A DNA stretch of 64,000 nt from Alteraurantiacibacter buctensis. Its GTDB lineage: Bacteria; Pseudomonadota; Alphaproteobacteria; Sphingomonadales; Sphingomonadaceae. Below the pieces are notes generated by a model, which saw nothing but the letters and a program-made list of their open reading frames with translations, was not told the DNA's origin and did no database searches. Shown here in pieces: positions 50,581 to 59,000 of this stretch. Made by a program: the position numbers and the translations under genes. Position 1 is the first letter of the stretch; each line of letters begins with the position of its first letter. The stretch is taken from contig NZ_WTYV01000002.1 of the NCBI RefSeq assembly GCF_009827655.1, positions 124,657 to 188,656 of the forward strand, written 5' to 3'.

Positions 50581-53415
50581 ATGCGCCGTTTTCAGCTCAA
50601 GCTGTCTGCTTCACTGCTTGCCATCGCCATGCCGTTTGCGCCTGCGTTTGCCCAGCAGGCCGACCAGCCGGATTCCGCCGCTGCGGACGCCGAAGGCAAT
50701 GAGGGCAATGCCATCATCGTCACAGGTTCGCGAATCCGGTCAGGCACGTTCAATGCGCCCACGCCGGTGACCGCCGTTTCGGCCGACCAACTCTCGATGG
50801 CCGCACCGGGCAACATGGCCGATGCCCTCAAGCAGATCCCCTCGGTTGTCCCGGGTGGCGGCACCACGGCCGGTGGCGGCACCCGCGCCGGCGGCCAGAA
50901 CTTCCTCAACCTGCGCGGCCTGGGCAACAGCCGCACGCTGGTGCTGCTCGACAACCGCCGCTTCGTGCCGACCGGGCCGGACCTGCTGGCCGACATCAAC
51001 CTGATCCCGCAAGGGCTGGTCGAGCGGGTCGACGTGGTGACCGGCGGCGCTTCTGCCGCCTACGGTTCGGACGCGGTGGCAGGCGTGGCGAACTTCATCC
51101 TCAACCGCCGGCTCACCGGGCTGCGCGTGAACGCCACGACCGGCATCTCGCAGCGCGGCGACAACGAGGAAATCCGTCTTTCCGTCAATGGCGGCTTCAG
51201 CGGCCTGGATGGACGCCTGCACGTGATTGCTGGCGGCGAATACTTCGAGAATGCCGGTGTCCGTGGCGATGAGCGGCAGTTCCGCCGCACTGCCGGGAAT
51301 CAGGTTCTCGACCCCGCCCGGCCTGGCTTCCTGACCCGCATCGACGATTATCGCACGGCCTACACGACTGGCGGACTTGTGGTTGTCGGCACGGGCGGCA
51401 CGACCGCCAATCGCAACCTGGTTTTTGGCACTCAGTTCGGTGATGGCGGCAACCCGCTTCCCTATGACTACGGCACGGTCTCGACCACGCTGCGCAACGC
51501 CACCGGCACGCAGAACGGCGGCGATGGCTTCCGCACTTCGACGGGGCAGGAAATTGTCCGCCCGCTGAACCGGACGTCTGCCTTCACGCATATCGATCTG
51601 GAAGTGGCCGCTGGCCTGACGCTCTATACCGAGGGCCTTTACGCGCGGACCAATTCCGAGTTCGCCAACAGTCCGACCACGCGCACCTTCAATATCTCGC
51701 GCAACAACCCCTACCTGGCGCAGGTCGCCCCGGCGCTGGTCACACAGCTTAACGCGCTGGGACTGACCGGTATCTCCATGAACCGCCTGACGCTGGAGCG
51801 CGGGCCAACGCTGACGACCAACGAAAACGAGACAATCCGAGGTGTTGTCGGTGCCGAGGGCGAGATCGGAAACTGGTCGTGGGACCTGTCCTACCAGTAT
51901 GGCCGCAATGACACGCACAGCCCCACCGCCACCAACCTGATCACCACCAACTTTACCCGCGCGCTCAATGCCGTGGTCGCCACGGCAGGCAATCCAGGCG
52001 GCATTGCGGCGGGTACGATCACCTGCGCTGACCTCGTCAACGCCGATGCTACGGTTCGCGCAAATGCCGCTGGTTGTTCGCCCTTCAATCCGTTCGGTGC
52101 GGGATCGCCCTCCAGTGCCTCGCTCGATTACGTATTCGGCACCTCGGTGTTTGATACCCGCACCACACAGCAGGTGGTGGATGCCAGTGTTTCGGGCTCG
52201 CTATTCGACCTGCCAGCGGGCCCCGTCGAGGTCGCGGTTGGCGGCGAGTGGCGCAAGGTCAGCGCAGTCACCACGGCCGATGCCACGTCGATTGCGGGCG
52301 GCTATCGCCTGATCAACCAGCAACCCTTTGCCGGCAGTGTCACGGTCAAGGAAGCATTCGGGGAAGTGCAGATTCCGGTGTTCGACGGCTCTGCAATCGG
52401 GTCATTCGACGTCAACCTGGCTGCCCGCGTCACCGACTATTCGACCAGCGGCGAGGTGACCACCTGGAAGGCCGGTGCCGTATGGCAGCCGGTTGACGAA
52501 CTGCGCATCCGCGGCACCTATTCGCGCGACATCCGCGCGCCCAACCTGGAAGAGCTGTTTGCCACCGGCCGCCAGAACAACATTACGATCCAGGATGCCT
52601 TCACCAACTCGACTTACCTGTCGGTCCCCAACCGTACGCTGGGCAATGCCGCGCTGACGCCGGAGAAGGCCAAGACCTTTGTGGTCGGTTTCGTCTACCA
52701 GCCGAACTGGCTCGATAATTTCAGTCTGGCAGTAGACTATTTCGACATTCGCATTACCGATGCGATCGCCAACGTCGGCGGGCAGAACGCGGTCGAACAG
52801 TGCAACCTGAGCAACCAGACCTCGCCCATCTGTGCTTTCGTCGAGCGCAACGCGGCCAATGCCGTGATCGGCACCCGCACTTCGCCGTTCAACCTGACCT
52901 CGCAGGAAACCAACGGCATCGACATCGAGACGCAGTATCGCACCCAACTGGGCGAAAGCACCGACCTGACGCTGCGCGGCTTTGCCACTTATACCGGCAA
53001 GAACCTGACCGATAACCCTTTCAACGCGGTCAACAATGACGCAGTGGGCGACCTTGCCCAGTCGGTCCAGCCGCGCTGGCGGGGCACTCTGTCCGCCAAC
53101 CTGGACAACGACGGCTGGGGTGCCTTCATCCAGGCGCGCTACATCCATTCGTTCACCTGGGACCGCCTGCGGACCCTTGGGGTGGATACCGATTTCAACC
53201 ACGTTCCGGCGCAGGTCTACCTGGATGGCCAGGTGAGCGTGAAGATCGAGGATTGGGGCGGCGAGCAGGAGGTGTTCCTCAACGTCTCGAACCTGCTCGA
53301 CAAGGGCTGGGTCTATGCCCCCATTCGCGGCGGCGCCACGCCGCTGCCGACCAATCCCAACCTGTATGACCAGGTCGGCCGCATGTTCAGGATCGGGCTG
53401 CGCGCCCGGTTCTGA
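50581..53415 (+). CDS. TonB-dependent receptor of the TTT locus
   Basis: A 944-residue outer-membrane receptor. A signal peptide (MPFAPAFAQQ) precedes the TonB-box and plug with AIIVTGSRIRSGTFNAPTPV, RGLGNSRTLVLLDNRRFVP and VVTGGASAAYGSDAVAGVAN. A long barrel ends in MFRIGLRARF. This is the sphingomonad large-receptor type with an SRI motif after the TonB box. ATG 50581 follows AAGGGGGATAAG; an upstream ATG-less frame from 50551 adds no signal. It lies between the TctE-like kinase (74 bp) and capA (43 bp), and so probably takes the TTT substrate through the outer membrane, in place of a porin such as Pseudomonas OpdH. Confidence 0.93.
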   Translation: MRRFQLKLSASLLAIAMPFAPAFAQQADQPDSAAADAEGNEGNAIIVTGSRIRSGTFNAPTPVTAVSADQLSMAAPGNMADALKQIPSVVPGGGTTAGGGTRAGGQNFLNLRGLGNSRTLVLLDNRRFVPTGPDLLADINLIPQGLVERVDVVTGGASAAYGSDAVAGVANFILNRRLTGLRVNATTGISQRGDNEEIRLSVNGGFSGLDGRLHVIAGGEYFENAGVRGDERQFRRTAGNQVLDPARPGFLTRIDDYRTAYTTGGLVVVGTGGTTANRNLVFGTQFGDGGNPLPYDYGTVSTTLRNATGTQNGGDGFRTSTGQEIVRPLNRTSAFTHIDLEVAAGLTLYTEGLYARTNSEFANSPTTRTFNISRNNPYLAQVAPALVTQLNALGLTGISMNRLTLERGPTLTTNENETIRGVVGAEGEIGNWSWDLSYQYGRNDTHSPTATNLITTNFTRALNAVVATAGNPGGIAAGTITCADLVNADATVRANAAGCSPFNPFGAGSPSSASLDYVFGTSVFDTRTTQQVVDASVSGSLFDLPAGPVEVAVGGEWRKVSAVTTADATSIAGGYRLINQQPFAGSVTVKEAFGEVQIPVFDGSAIGSFDVNLAARVTDYSTSGEVTTWKAGAVWQPVDELRIRGTYSRDIRAPNLEELFATGRQNNITIQDAFTNSTYLSVPNRTLGNAALTPEKAKTFVVGFVYQPNWLDNFSLAVDYFDIRITDAIANVGGQNAVEQCNLSNQTSPICAFVERNAANAVIGTRTSPFNLTSQETNGIDIETQYRTQLGESTDLTLRGFATYTGKNLTDNPFNAVNNDAVGDLAQSVQPRWRGTLSANLDNDGWGAFIQARYIHSFTWDRLRTLGVDTDFNHVPAQVYLDGQVSVKIEDWGGEQEVFLNVSNLLDKGWVYAPIRGGATPLPTNPNLYDQVGRMFRIGLRARF

Positions 53416-53458
53416 TAAGGTGAACGAGGTGAACGATCCAGGACAGGGGAATATCAAG

Positions 53459-54961
53459 ATGCGCCGTCGCCTGATGCTTCATGGGCTACTTCTCTCCCCG
53501 CTGCTCGTTGGCGCGGCGGCGGCGCAACCCTTCCGGTCCCCTCCCGATGCGACCACCCACGAGTGGCGCGATCTGGAGCGCGAGCTGCGCAACAAGATGA
53601 CCGGCACCTATACGGTCGCCATTACCGGGGACCTGCTGTTCCAGGAGCCGGCGGGCCAGCGCATCAGCCCGCAGATCCGGGAAGTTCTGCAGTCTGCCGA
53701 TACCACGATGGGCAATCTTGAGGGGTATCTGGTTGACCGCCAGACCTGGGCGGGCACCCACGGCTATCGGAATAACTGGGCACCCAAGGAGCTGGCGCAG
53801 GACCTGGCGGACCTGGGCTTTGACCTGGTGGCGCCGGGCGAGGCTGACGGCGGCCCGGCCGAGCAGATCGAGACGATGCGCTATCTCGATGAAGCCGGCA
53901 TCAAGCGTCCCGGCTATGGCCCCAACCTGTCCATTGCGCGCCAGCCGGCGTTCCAGGAACTGCCGCAGGGGCGCGTGGCACTGGTGGCAGCGTTCCCCAT
54001 CGGCCCGGTGGCTGACGGGCCGATTGCGCGGAACAAGGACGGAAACGACGGTGGCGAACAGGCGGGCATGAACCCGCTGCGGTTGACCCAGTGGGTAACC
54101 GTCACGCAGGAGCAGTTCGACCAGCTGGTCGCAATGCGCGACTCTATTCTGGCGCGGCGCAACGAGCCCGATCTGGCCCGGCCCACCGACCTGCCGCGCG
54201 ACCGGCCGGGCCGATTGTCGTTCCTGGGCCGCAACTACATCGTGGCGGAACGTCCCGGCGAATTCCGCTATGAAATGAACGCTGAAGACCTGCAATCGCA
54301 GCTTCTCGCGATCCGCAACGCGAAGGAATACGCCGATTTCGCGGCCTTCACGATGCACATCCACGAGAACAGGTATGCCTTCCAGGCCTATTCACAGGAC
54401 CATTATCCGCCCGACTATGTGATGGAGATCGCCCGCGCTGCGATCGACAACGGGGCCGACATGTTCTTCGGCCACGGCAACCATACTATGCAGGGGATCG
54501 AGATCTACAAGGGCCGGCCGATCTTCTACAATCCGGGCAACCTGGCAGTGCAGCGGTTCGGTTCGGACGACAGCGCGCCGAACCCTGGCAACGTGACGAA
54601 CATCGAGGCCGGCGAACTGGGCAACATGTGGCTCCAGCAATACGAGAACCTCGTCGCCTATGTCGCGCAGTCGCACTATCGCGATGGCCGCTTGGAAGAA
54701 ATCCGCATCTACCCGGTCGATCTGGGCGTCGACGCCACGCGGGTGCCGTGGTCGCGATCAAGCATTCCGCAGACACCATCGCCCGAATTGGCCAGGCGAA
54801 TCCTGGCCGACCTCCAGCGCTATTCCGAGCCTTTCGGCACGCAGATCGAAATCAGGGACAACATCGGCATCATTCGCATACCGCCGGAAGCTATTGTTCC
54901 GGTTGGCGGTGATCTGGATATTCCCGGCCGCGGTCCTGCATCCGGACGTTCGGGCAACTGA
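53459..54961 (+). CDS. Secreted CapA-family (PGA_cap) metallophosphatase-like protein
   Basis: A 500-residue protein with a signal peptide (LLVGAAAAQP). The CapA-type calcineurin-like fold shows the metal motifs AITGDLLF, TTMGNLEGYL, AFTMHIHENRYAF and FGHGNHTMQGIEIYKGRPIF, followed by NPGNLAVQRFG. CapA-like proteins are best known from poly-gamma-glutamate synthesis, but many soluble ones have unknown hydrolytic roles. Here it is exported and stands between the TonB receptor and the TTT transporter, so it may process the imported ligand in the periplasm. ATG 53459 follows AGGGGA. The fusion gene starts two bases after its stop. Confidence 0.85.
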   Translation: MRRRLMLHGLLLSPLLVGAAAAQPFRSPPDATTHEWRDLERELRNKMTGTYTVAITGDLLFQEPAGQRISPQIREVLQSADTTMGNLEGYLVDRQTWAGTHGYRNNWAPKELAQDLADLGFDLVAPGEADGGPAEQIETMRYLDEAGIKRPGYGPNLSIARQPAFQELPQGRVALVAAFPIGPVADGPIARNKDGNDGGEQAGMNPLRLTQWVTVTQEQFDQLVAMRDSILARRNEPDLARPTDLPRDRPGRLSFLGRNYIVAERPGEFRYEMNAEDLQSQLLAIRNAKEYADFAAFTMHIHENRYAFQAYSQDHYPPDYVMEIARAAIDNGADMFFGHGNHTMQGIEIYKGRPIFYNPGNLAVQRFGSDDSAPNPGNVTNIEAGELGNMWLQQYENLVAYVAQSHYRDGRLEEIRIYPVDLGVDATRVPWSRSSIPQTPSPELARRILADLQRYSEPFGTQIEIRDNIGIIRIPPEAIVPVGGDLDIPGRGPASGRSGN

Positions 54962-54963
54962 CA

Positions 54964-56334
54964 GTGGCCGGCCAGACGCCACATCTTTCGCGCCGGACCG
55001 TGATGGCCGGCGGCGCAGCGCTGGTGTCGCTTCTCGCGACCCGCGCCAGCGCGGCAGCGGACTTTCCCAACCGGCCCTTGTCGATCCTGGTGCCGGCCAA
55101 TCCGGGCGGGGGATGGGACCAGCTTGCCCGCCTGATGCAGCAGGTGATTGCGCGCAACCACCTGGCACCTACGCCGATCGACGTGTTCAACAAGGGCGGC
55201 GCGGGCGGTGCCATCGGCCTGGCCGACCTGGTCACCCGCAAGCACGACGATCCCTACACCATCATGGCGGCCGGTTCCGTGCTGCTGGGATCGACCATTT
55301 CGCAGAACAGCCCGTTCCGCGCGAGCGACTCCAGGCCGCTGGCCCGGCTGATCGTCGAGAATCTGGTGGTTGCGGTCCCCAGCAACTCGCCGCTGCGCAC
55401 GATCAACGACCTGCTGGACGCCTACCGCGCCGACCCCGGCAGTTTCACCTGGTGCGGCGGATCGGCAGGGGGTGTTGACCATATCCTGATCGGCCTCATC
55501 ACCGAAGCCTGCGGCGTCGCCGCGGAACGGATGCGTTATGTCGCCTATTCGGGCGGCGGGGAGGCATCCGCGGCCATCATGGGCGGCCAGGTAACCGCTG
55601 CCGTGGCCGGTTACGGCGAATGGCGCGGACTGGCCGAATCCGGCCATATCCGCATCTTGGCATCGAGTGCGCCCCAGCGTTTCGGGGATGGCACCATCCC
55701 GACCCTGCGGGACGCCGGGTTGGATATCGTGCTGCAGAACTGGCGCGGGGTCTTTGCCGCGCCGGGTGCCAGCGCCGAGGGCATTGCCTGGTGGGCCAAC
55801 CTGATCCGCACCATGCGGAACACCCGCGATTGGCAGGAAATGCTGGCCAACAAGGGCTGGGAGGATGGCTACCTGGAGGCTGATGCGTTTGCCGCCTTCA
55901 TCCGCGCCGAGGAGATGACCACCGAGACAACCCTTGCACGGGTGGGAATTGGCGGCACTGCCGGCGGCAACTCGCCCCTGGGTCCCTGGGGAATGCCCAA
56001 GGTCATTGCCGGCCTCGCAGTCGTGGCTGCCGTCGGCGTGGCCATGGAATACCGCAGCGGCATCTCCGTTGGTCCAGCAGGGCTGGAAGACGACGACGAA
56101 GGTGGCGGTGACCTGCCGGTCTGGTCGCGCTTCCTGGCGGGAGCGGCAATCATCCCGCTCTATCTGCTGGCCCTGTCGCTGGTGGGCTTCCTGATCGCGA
56201 CGCCGGTCTTCGTCGTGTCCATCTGTCTGCTGATGAAGTCACGGACGCTGAAATGGGACGTTCTGGCAGCACTGGTCCTGACTGGCCTGGTGTGGCTGCT
56301 GTTCACCCGCGTGCTCAACATTTTCCTTCCGTGA
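54964..56334 (+). CDS. TctC-TctB fusion protein of a tripartite tricarboxylate transporter
   Basis: A 456-residue single protein that joins two TTT subunits. Residues 1-30 are an export signal with a twin-arginine (LSRRTVMAGG). Residues 34-335 are a TctC/Bug-type binding protein (FPNRPLSILVPANPGGGWDQ, YVAYSGGGEASAAIMGGQV). From about 336 comes TctB: SPLGPWGMPKVIAGLAVVA matches the segment in front of TctB helix 2. Two more hydrophobic stretches follow and the protein ends with LLFTRVLNIFLP. The first TctB helix is missing, which lets the binding domain stay in the periplasm. GTG 54964 starts two bases after the capA stop. The frame is continuous, with no frameshift. Confidence 0.88.
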   Translation: MAGQTPHLSRRTVMAGGAALVSLLATRASAAADFPNRPLSILVPANPGGGWDQLARLMQQVIARNHLAPTPIDVFNKGGAGGAIGLADLVTRKHDDPYTIMAAGSVLLGSTISQNSPFRASDSRPLARLIVENLVVAVPSNSPLRTINDLLDAYRADPGSFTWCGGSAGGVDHILIGLITEACGVAAERMRYVAYSGGGEASAAIMGGQVTAAVAGYGEWRGLAESGHIRILASSAPQRFGDGTIPTLRDAGLDIVLQNWRGVFAAPGASAEGIAWWANLIRTMRNTRDWQEMLANKGWEDGYLEADAFAAFIRAEEMTTETTLARVGIGGTAGGNSPLGPWGMPKVIAGLAVVAAVGVAMEYRSGISVGPAGLEDDDEGGGDLPVWSRFLAGAAIIPLYLLALSLVGFLIATPVFVVSICLLMKSRTLKWDVLAALVLTGLVWLLFTRVLNIFLP

Positions 56335-56347
56335 CGAGGTAGCTGCC

Positions 56348-57868
56348 GTGGATTTTGCGACACTCGCCAGCAACATGAGCACCGGCTTCGCGGTGGCGCT
56401 TAGCCCCGACAAACTGGCGTTCGGCCTTCTGGGAGTTCTCATCGGCACGGCCGTGGGCGTGCTGCCGGGCCTGGGGCCGTCGGTTGCCATCGCGCTGTTG
56501 CTGCCGCTCACATTCGGTCTCGATCCAACGACCGCGTTTATCCTGTTCGGCGGCATCTACTACGGCACGATGTATGGCGGATCGACGACATCCATCCTTA
56601 TTAACACGCCGGGTGACGCGGCTGCCTCGGTTTCCACCTTCGAGGGCTACCCGATGGCCAAAAGCGGCCGCGGCGGGGTTGCCCTGGCAACGTCGGCGAT
56701 CGGTTCGTTCATCGGCGGCACTTTTGCGACTTTCATGCTGATGATCGCCGCGACCAGCCTGGCGGGTATCAGCCTGGTTTTCGGGCCACCGGAATATGCC
56801 CTGCTGATGCTCCTGGCCCTGACCATGGTCACCGGCATGGCCGGCAAGTCGCTGTTCCGCGCGCTGTTTGCGCTGGCTTTCGGCCTGGGCCTGGCGATGA
56901 TCGGCATCGACATGCAGACGGGCGAGAACCGCCTGACCTTCGGCGTGCAGGAGCTTTACGGCGGGATCGATGTCGCACTGGGGGCTGTCGGGCTGTTCGC
57001 CGTGGGCGAAGCCCTCTGGCTGATTGCGGCCCCGGCTTCCGCGGCGACCGAGCGGATGCCCACCAACCGGCTGTGGCTGACCATCGAAGAGTGGCGCCGC
57101 TCGCTGGTGCCGTGGTTGCGGGGAACGGTTGTTGGGTTCTGCAGCGGCCTGCTGCCCGGCACCGGGGCGACCTTTGCGACATTCCTCAGCTATGGGGTCG
57201 AACGGCGCTTCGCGAAGAACCCGCAGGAATTCGGCAAGGGTGCGATCGAGGGGCTGGCAGGCCCGGAGGCGGCCAACAATGCAGCGGCCGGTGCCAGCAT
57301 GGTCCCGCTTCTTGCGCTGGGCATTCCCGGCTCGGCCACGACCGCGATCATGCTGGTTGCGTTCCAGTTGTATGGCTTGCAGCCGGGGCCGACGCTGCTG
57401 GAGACGAACAAGGACCTTGTCTGGGGCCTTATCGCCAGTCTCTATGTGGCCAACGTCCTGCTGGTGATCCTCAACCTCCCCCTGGTGGGGCTGTGGGTGC
57501 AATTGCTCAAGATTCCCAAGGGAATGATGACGGCGCTGATCCTCGTGTTCTCTACTGTTGGCGCATACAGCCTGCAGGGAAGCCTGGGCGATGTGACGAT
57601 TGTCTGGCTTCTGGGGGTCGCCGGCTTCCTGTTGCGCCGCTTCGGATTTCCGATCGCGCCGGTTCTGCTTGGCCTTGTGCTCGGCCCCTTGCTTGAACAG
57701 GACCTGCGCCGGTCCCTCGCCATGTCGAACGGCGACTATTCGATCTTCATCACGCGGCCCATCTCGGCGTGCATCCTCGCTGTCATCGTCATCGGGCTTG
57801 CCGTGTTCGTCAGGAAGACGCTGCGCGAGCGTAAGGTTGCGCTGCGCGCTGTGGTGGAAGCAAACTGA
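56348..57868 (+). CDS. tctA: Tripartite tricarboxylate transporter large subunit TctA
   Basis: A 506-residue membrane protein with about 12 helices, the ion-coupled channel subunit of the TTT family. The family repeats are visible: [22 protein letters not shown] and [22 protein letters not shown] in the first half, and [23 protein letters not shown] with [15 protein letters not shown] in the second. The start is GTG 56348, with GAGG upstream, 13 bases after the fusion gene. Substrates of the family are citrate and other di- or tricarboxylates and related acids. It completes the TTT set with the TctC-TctB fusion. A tRNA-Pro remnant starts five bases after its stop. Confidence 0.95.
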   Translation: MDFATLASNMSTGFAVALSPDKLAFGLLGVLIGTAVGVLPGLGPSVAIALLLPLTFGLDPTTAFILFGGIYYGTMYGGSTTSILINTPGDAAASVSTFEGYPMAKSGRGGVALATSAIGSFIGGTFATFMLMIAATSLAGISLVFGPPEYALLMLLALTMVTGMAGKSLFRALFALAFGLGLAMIGIDMQTGENRLTFGVQELYGGIDVALGAVGLFAVGEALWLIAAPASAATERMPTNRLWLTIEEWRRSLVPWLRGTVVGFCSGLLPGTGATFATFLSYGVERRFAKNPQEFGKGAIEGLAGPEAANNAAAGASMVPLLALGIPGSATTAIMLVAFQLYGLQPGPTLLETNKDLVWGLIASLYVANVLLVILNLPLVGLWVQLLKIPKGMMTALILVFSTVGAYSLQGSLGDVTIVWLLGVAGFLLRRFGFPIAPVLLGLVLGPLLEQDLRRSLAMSNGDYSIFITRPISACILAVIVIGLAVFVRKTLRERKVALRAVVEAN

Positions 57869-57873
57869 TTTGC

Positions 57874-57917
57874 TTTGGGAGGAGAAGTTCAGAGGTTCGT
57901 TCCTGTCTCCCCGACCA
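57874..57917 (+). pseudogene. Degenerate 3' half of tRNA-Pro(UGG), likely attachment-site scar
   Basis: From 57874 the sequence follows a tRNA-Pro from anticodon loop to CCA: loop TTTGGGA (anticodon TGG), GGAGA for the 3' stem, a five-base variable part, AGAGG-TTCGTT-CCTGT for the T arm with one base missing in the loop, acceptor CTCCCCG and ACCA. The 5' half is absent; the bases before it are the end of tctA. T-stem and anticodon-stem pairing is broken, so it is no functional tRNA. Islands that integrate at tRNA 3' ends leave such fragments at the far border. Confidence 0.6.
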
Positions 57918-58229
57918 TTGGCGTGAAACCGCAGAATTCCGCGGCTTTTTGAAAGTTCACCGTGACGCCGATTGTGGCACCTTCGTGTGACATCAGCAAC
58001 GAAAGTGCTTGCTCGGTCGGGTAGCGATTGCGCCACCTTGACCCGTCAGGTTCTGCCGATTTGCTAGATCTGAAACGGCGACGCTGTCGCTGTTCAACTC
58101 GCCAATCGAGTCCGCCGCAATGGTCGATCCGATTGGGAACTTGCAGCTCCAGGTAATGCCGCTTCGCAAGGGCAGAAGGCGCGCTCATGCCGTTTCAAGT
58201 CGGAACCGTCGGCCTCTTCCTCCATTTGC
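57918..58229. other. Intergenic stretch of lower GC before otsB
   Basis: These 312 bases between the tRNA remnant and otsB have a GC content near 55 percent by eye, clearly below the neighbours. An open frame of 99 codons runs on the minus strand (58188-57889), but it crosses the tRNA remnant, has no recognisable domain and no convincing ribosome site, so I do not call it a gene. The stretch probably holds the otsB promoter and decayed sequence from an integration event. Confidence 0.4.
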
Positions 58230-59000
58230 ATGATGGTACATGCTTTAAGAGACCCAGACGTTTTGCCACGAAACCCATTGATTGAACCTCCAGCGCTGAC
58301 GTCTGACAATTCAATTCTGCTCGATTTCGATGGCACCATGGTCGATCTAGTCGATCGACCGGACGCCGTCGTCATGGACGCGGAATTGGGCCGGCTGATC
58401 GACCACCTGATTGAAGTCTTCGACCGCCGGGTTGCGATTGTCAGCGGACGATCAGTGACGCAGCTGAAGTTCCTCTTGGGCCGGCTGGCGACCGACATCG
58501 CCCTGGTCGGCAGTCACGGTGCAGAAGTTCATGCTCACACTTCTGCGGCCACACCCCTCCGGCCACCGGAATTGGATGGTGTGGAACAAGCGATACACTT
58601 CCAGCTGGCAGGAATGCCGGGAGTCCTGATTGAATCGAAAACACTAGGGGTGGCCGTTCATTACCGTCTGGATCCCTGTTCCGAGCCGCGTGTTCGCGCT
58701 GTTGTCAAAGACCTTGCGGCAAGTAGCGGGCTGGTCATGCAGGAAGGAAAAATGATGCTGGAACTACGCACCGCCGGCGCAGACAAGGGCACGGGCATTG
58801 CCGCTTTGATGAACCAGCCACCCTTCGCTGGAACCAGACCCGTCTTCGCTGGCGACGACGTGACCGACGAGGCCGGCTTTGCCGCCGTCGCCCGGATGGG
58901 CGGCCACGGCGTGCTGGTGGGTCCTGAGCGGCCAACCGCGGCGCGCTATCGCCTGGCCGACGTGGGGGCGGTGCGCCAGTGGCTGGGCCGCCGGCCATGA
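58230..59000 (+). CDS. otsB: Trehalose-6-phosphate phosphatase
   Basis: A 256-residue HAD-superfamily phosphatase that turns trehalose-6-phosphate into trehalose. The nucleophile motif I is ILLDFDGTMVDLVD near residue 30, motif II lies in VAIVSGRSVTQL, and motif IV reads FAGDDVTDEAGFAAV. Two ATGs (58230 and 58233) stand at the front. The first 550-600 bases are much lower in GC (about half in places) than the last 170 bases and the following genes, so the gene looks mosaic. Its TGA overlaps the ATG of the GH15 gene. Confidence 0.93.
   Translation: MMVHALRDPDVLPRNPLIEPPALTSDNSILLDFDGTMVDLVDRPDAVVMDAELGRLIDHLIEVFDRRVAIVSGRSVTQLKFLLGRLATDIALVGSHGAEVHAHTSAATPLRPPELDGVEQAIHFQLAGMPGVLIESKTLGVAVHYRLDPCSEPRVRAVVKDLAASSGLVMQEGKMMLELRTAGADKGTGIAALMNQPPFAGTRPVFAGDDVTDEAGFAAVARMGGHGVLVGPERPTAARYRLADVGAVRQWLGRRP

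Noticed and set aside
57834-57873. 5' half of the tRNA-Pro
   Set aside because: The bases before 57874 are the tctA C terminus and stop and do not form the D arm or the matching acceptor strand, so only the 3' half is present.
57889-58188. A 99-codon minus-strand frame between tctA and otsB
   Set aside because: It runs into the tRNA-Pro remnant, lacks a ribosome site and shows no family I can name. It may be decayed sequence.
58202-58226. Sigma-EcfG-like GGAAC-N16-CATT in front of otsB
   Set aside because: It has one mismatch in the -10 part and ends only four bases before the ATG at 58230, too close for a normal transcript. It would work only if translation starts further in.
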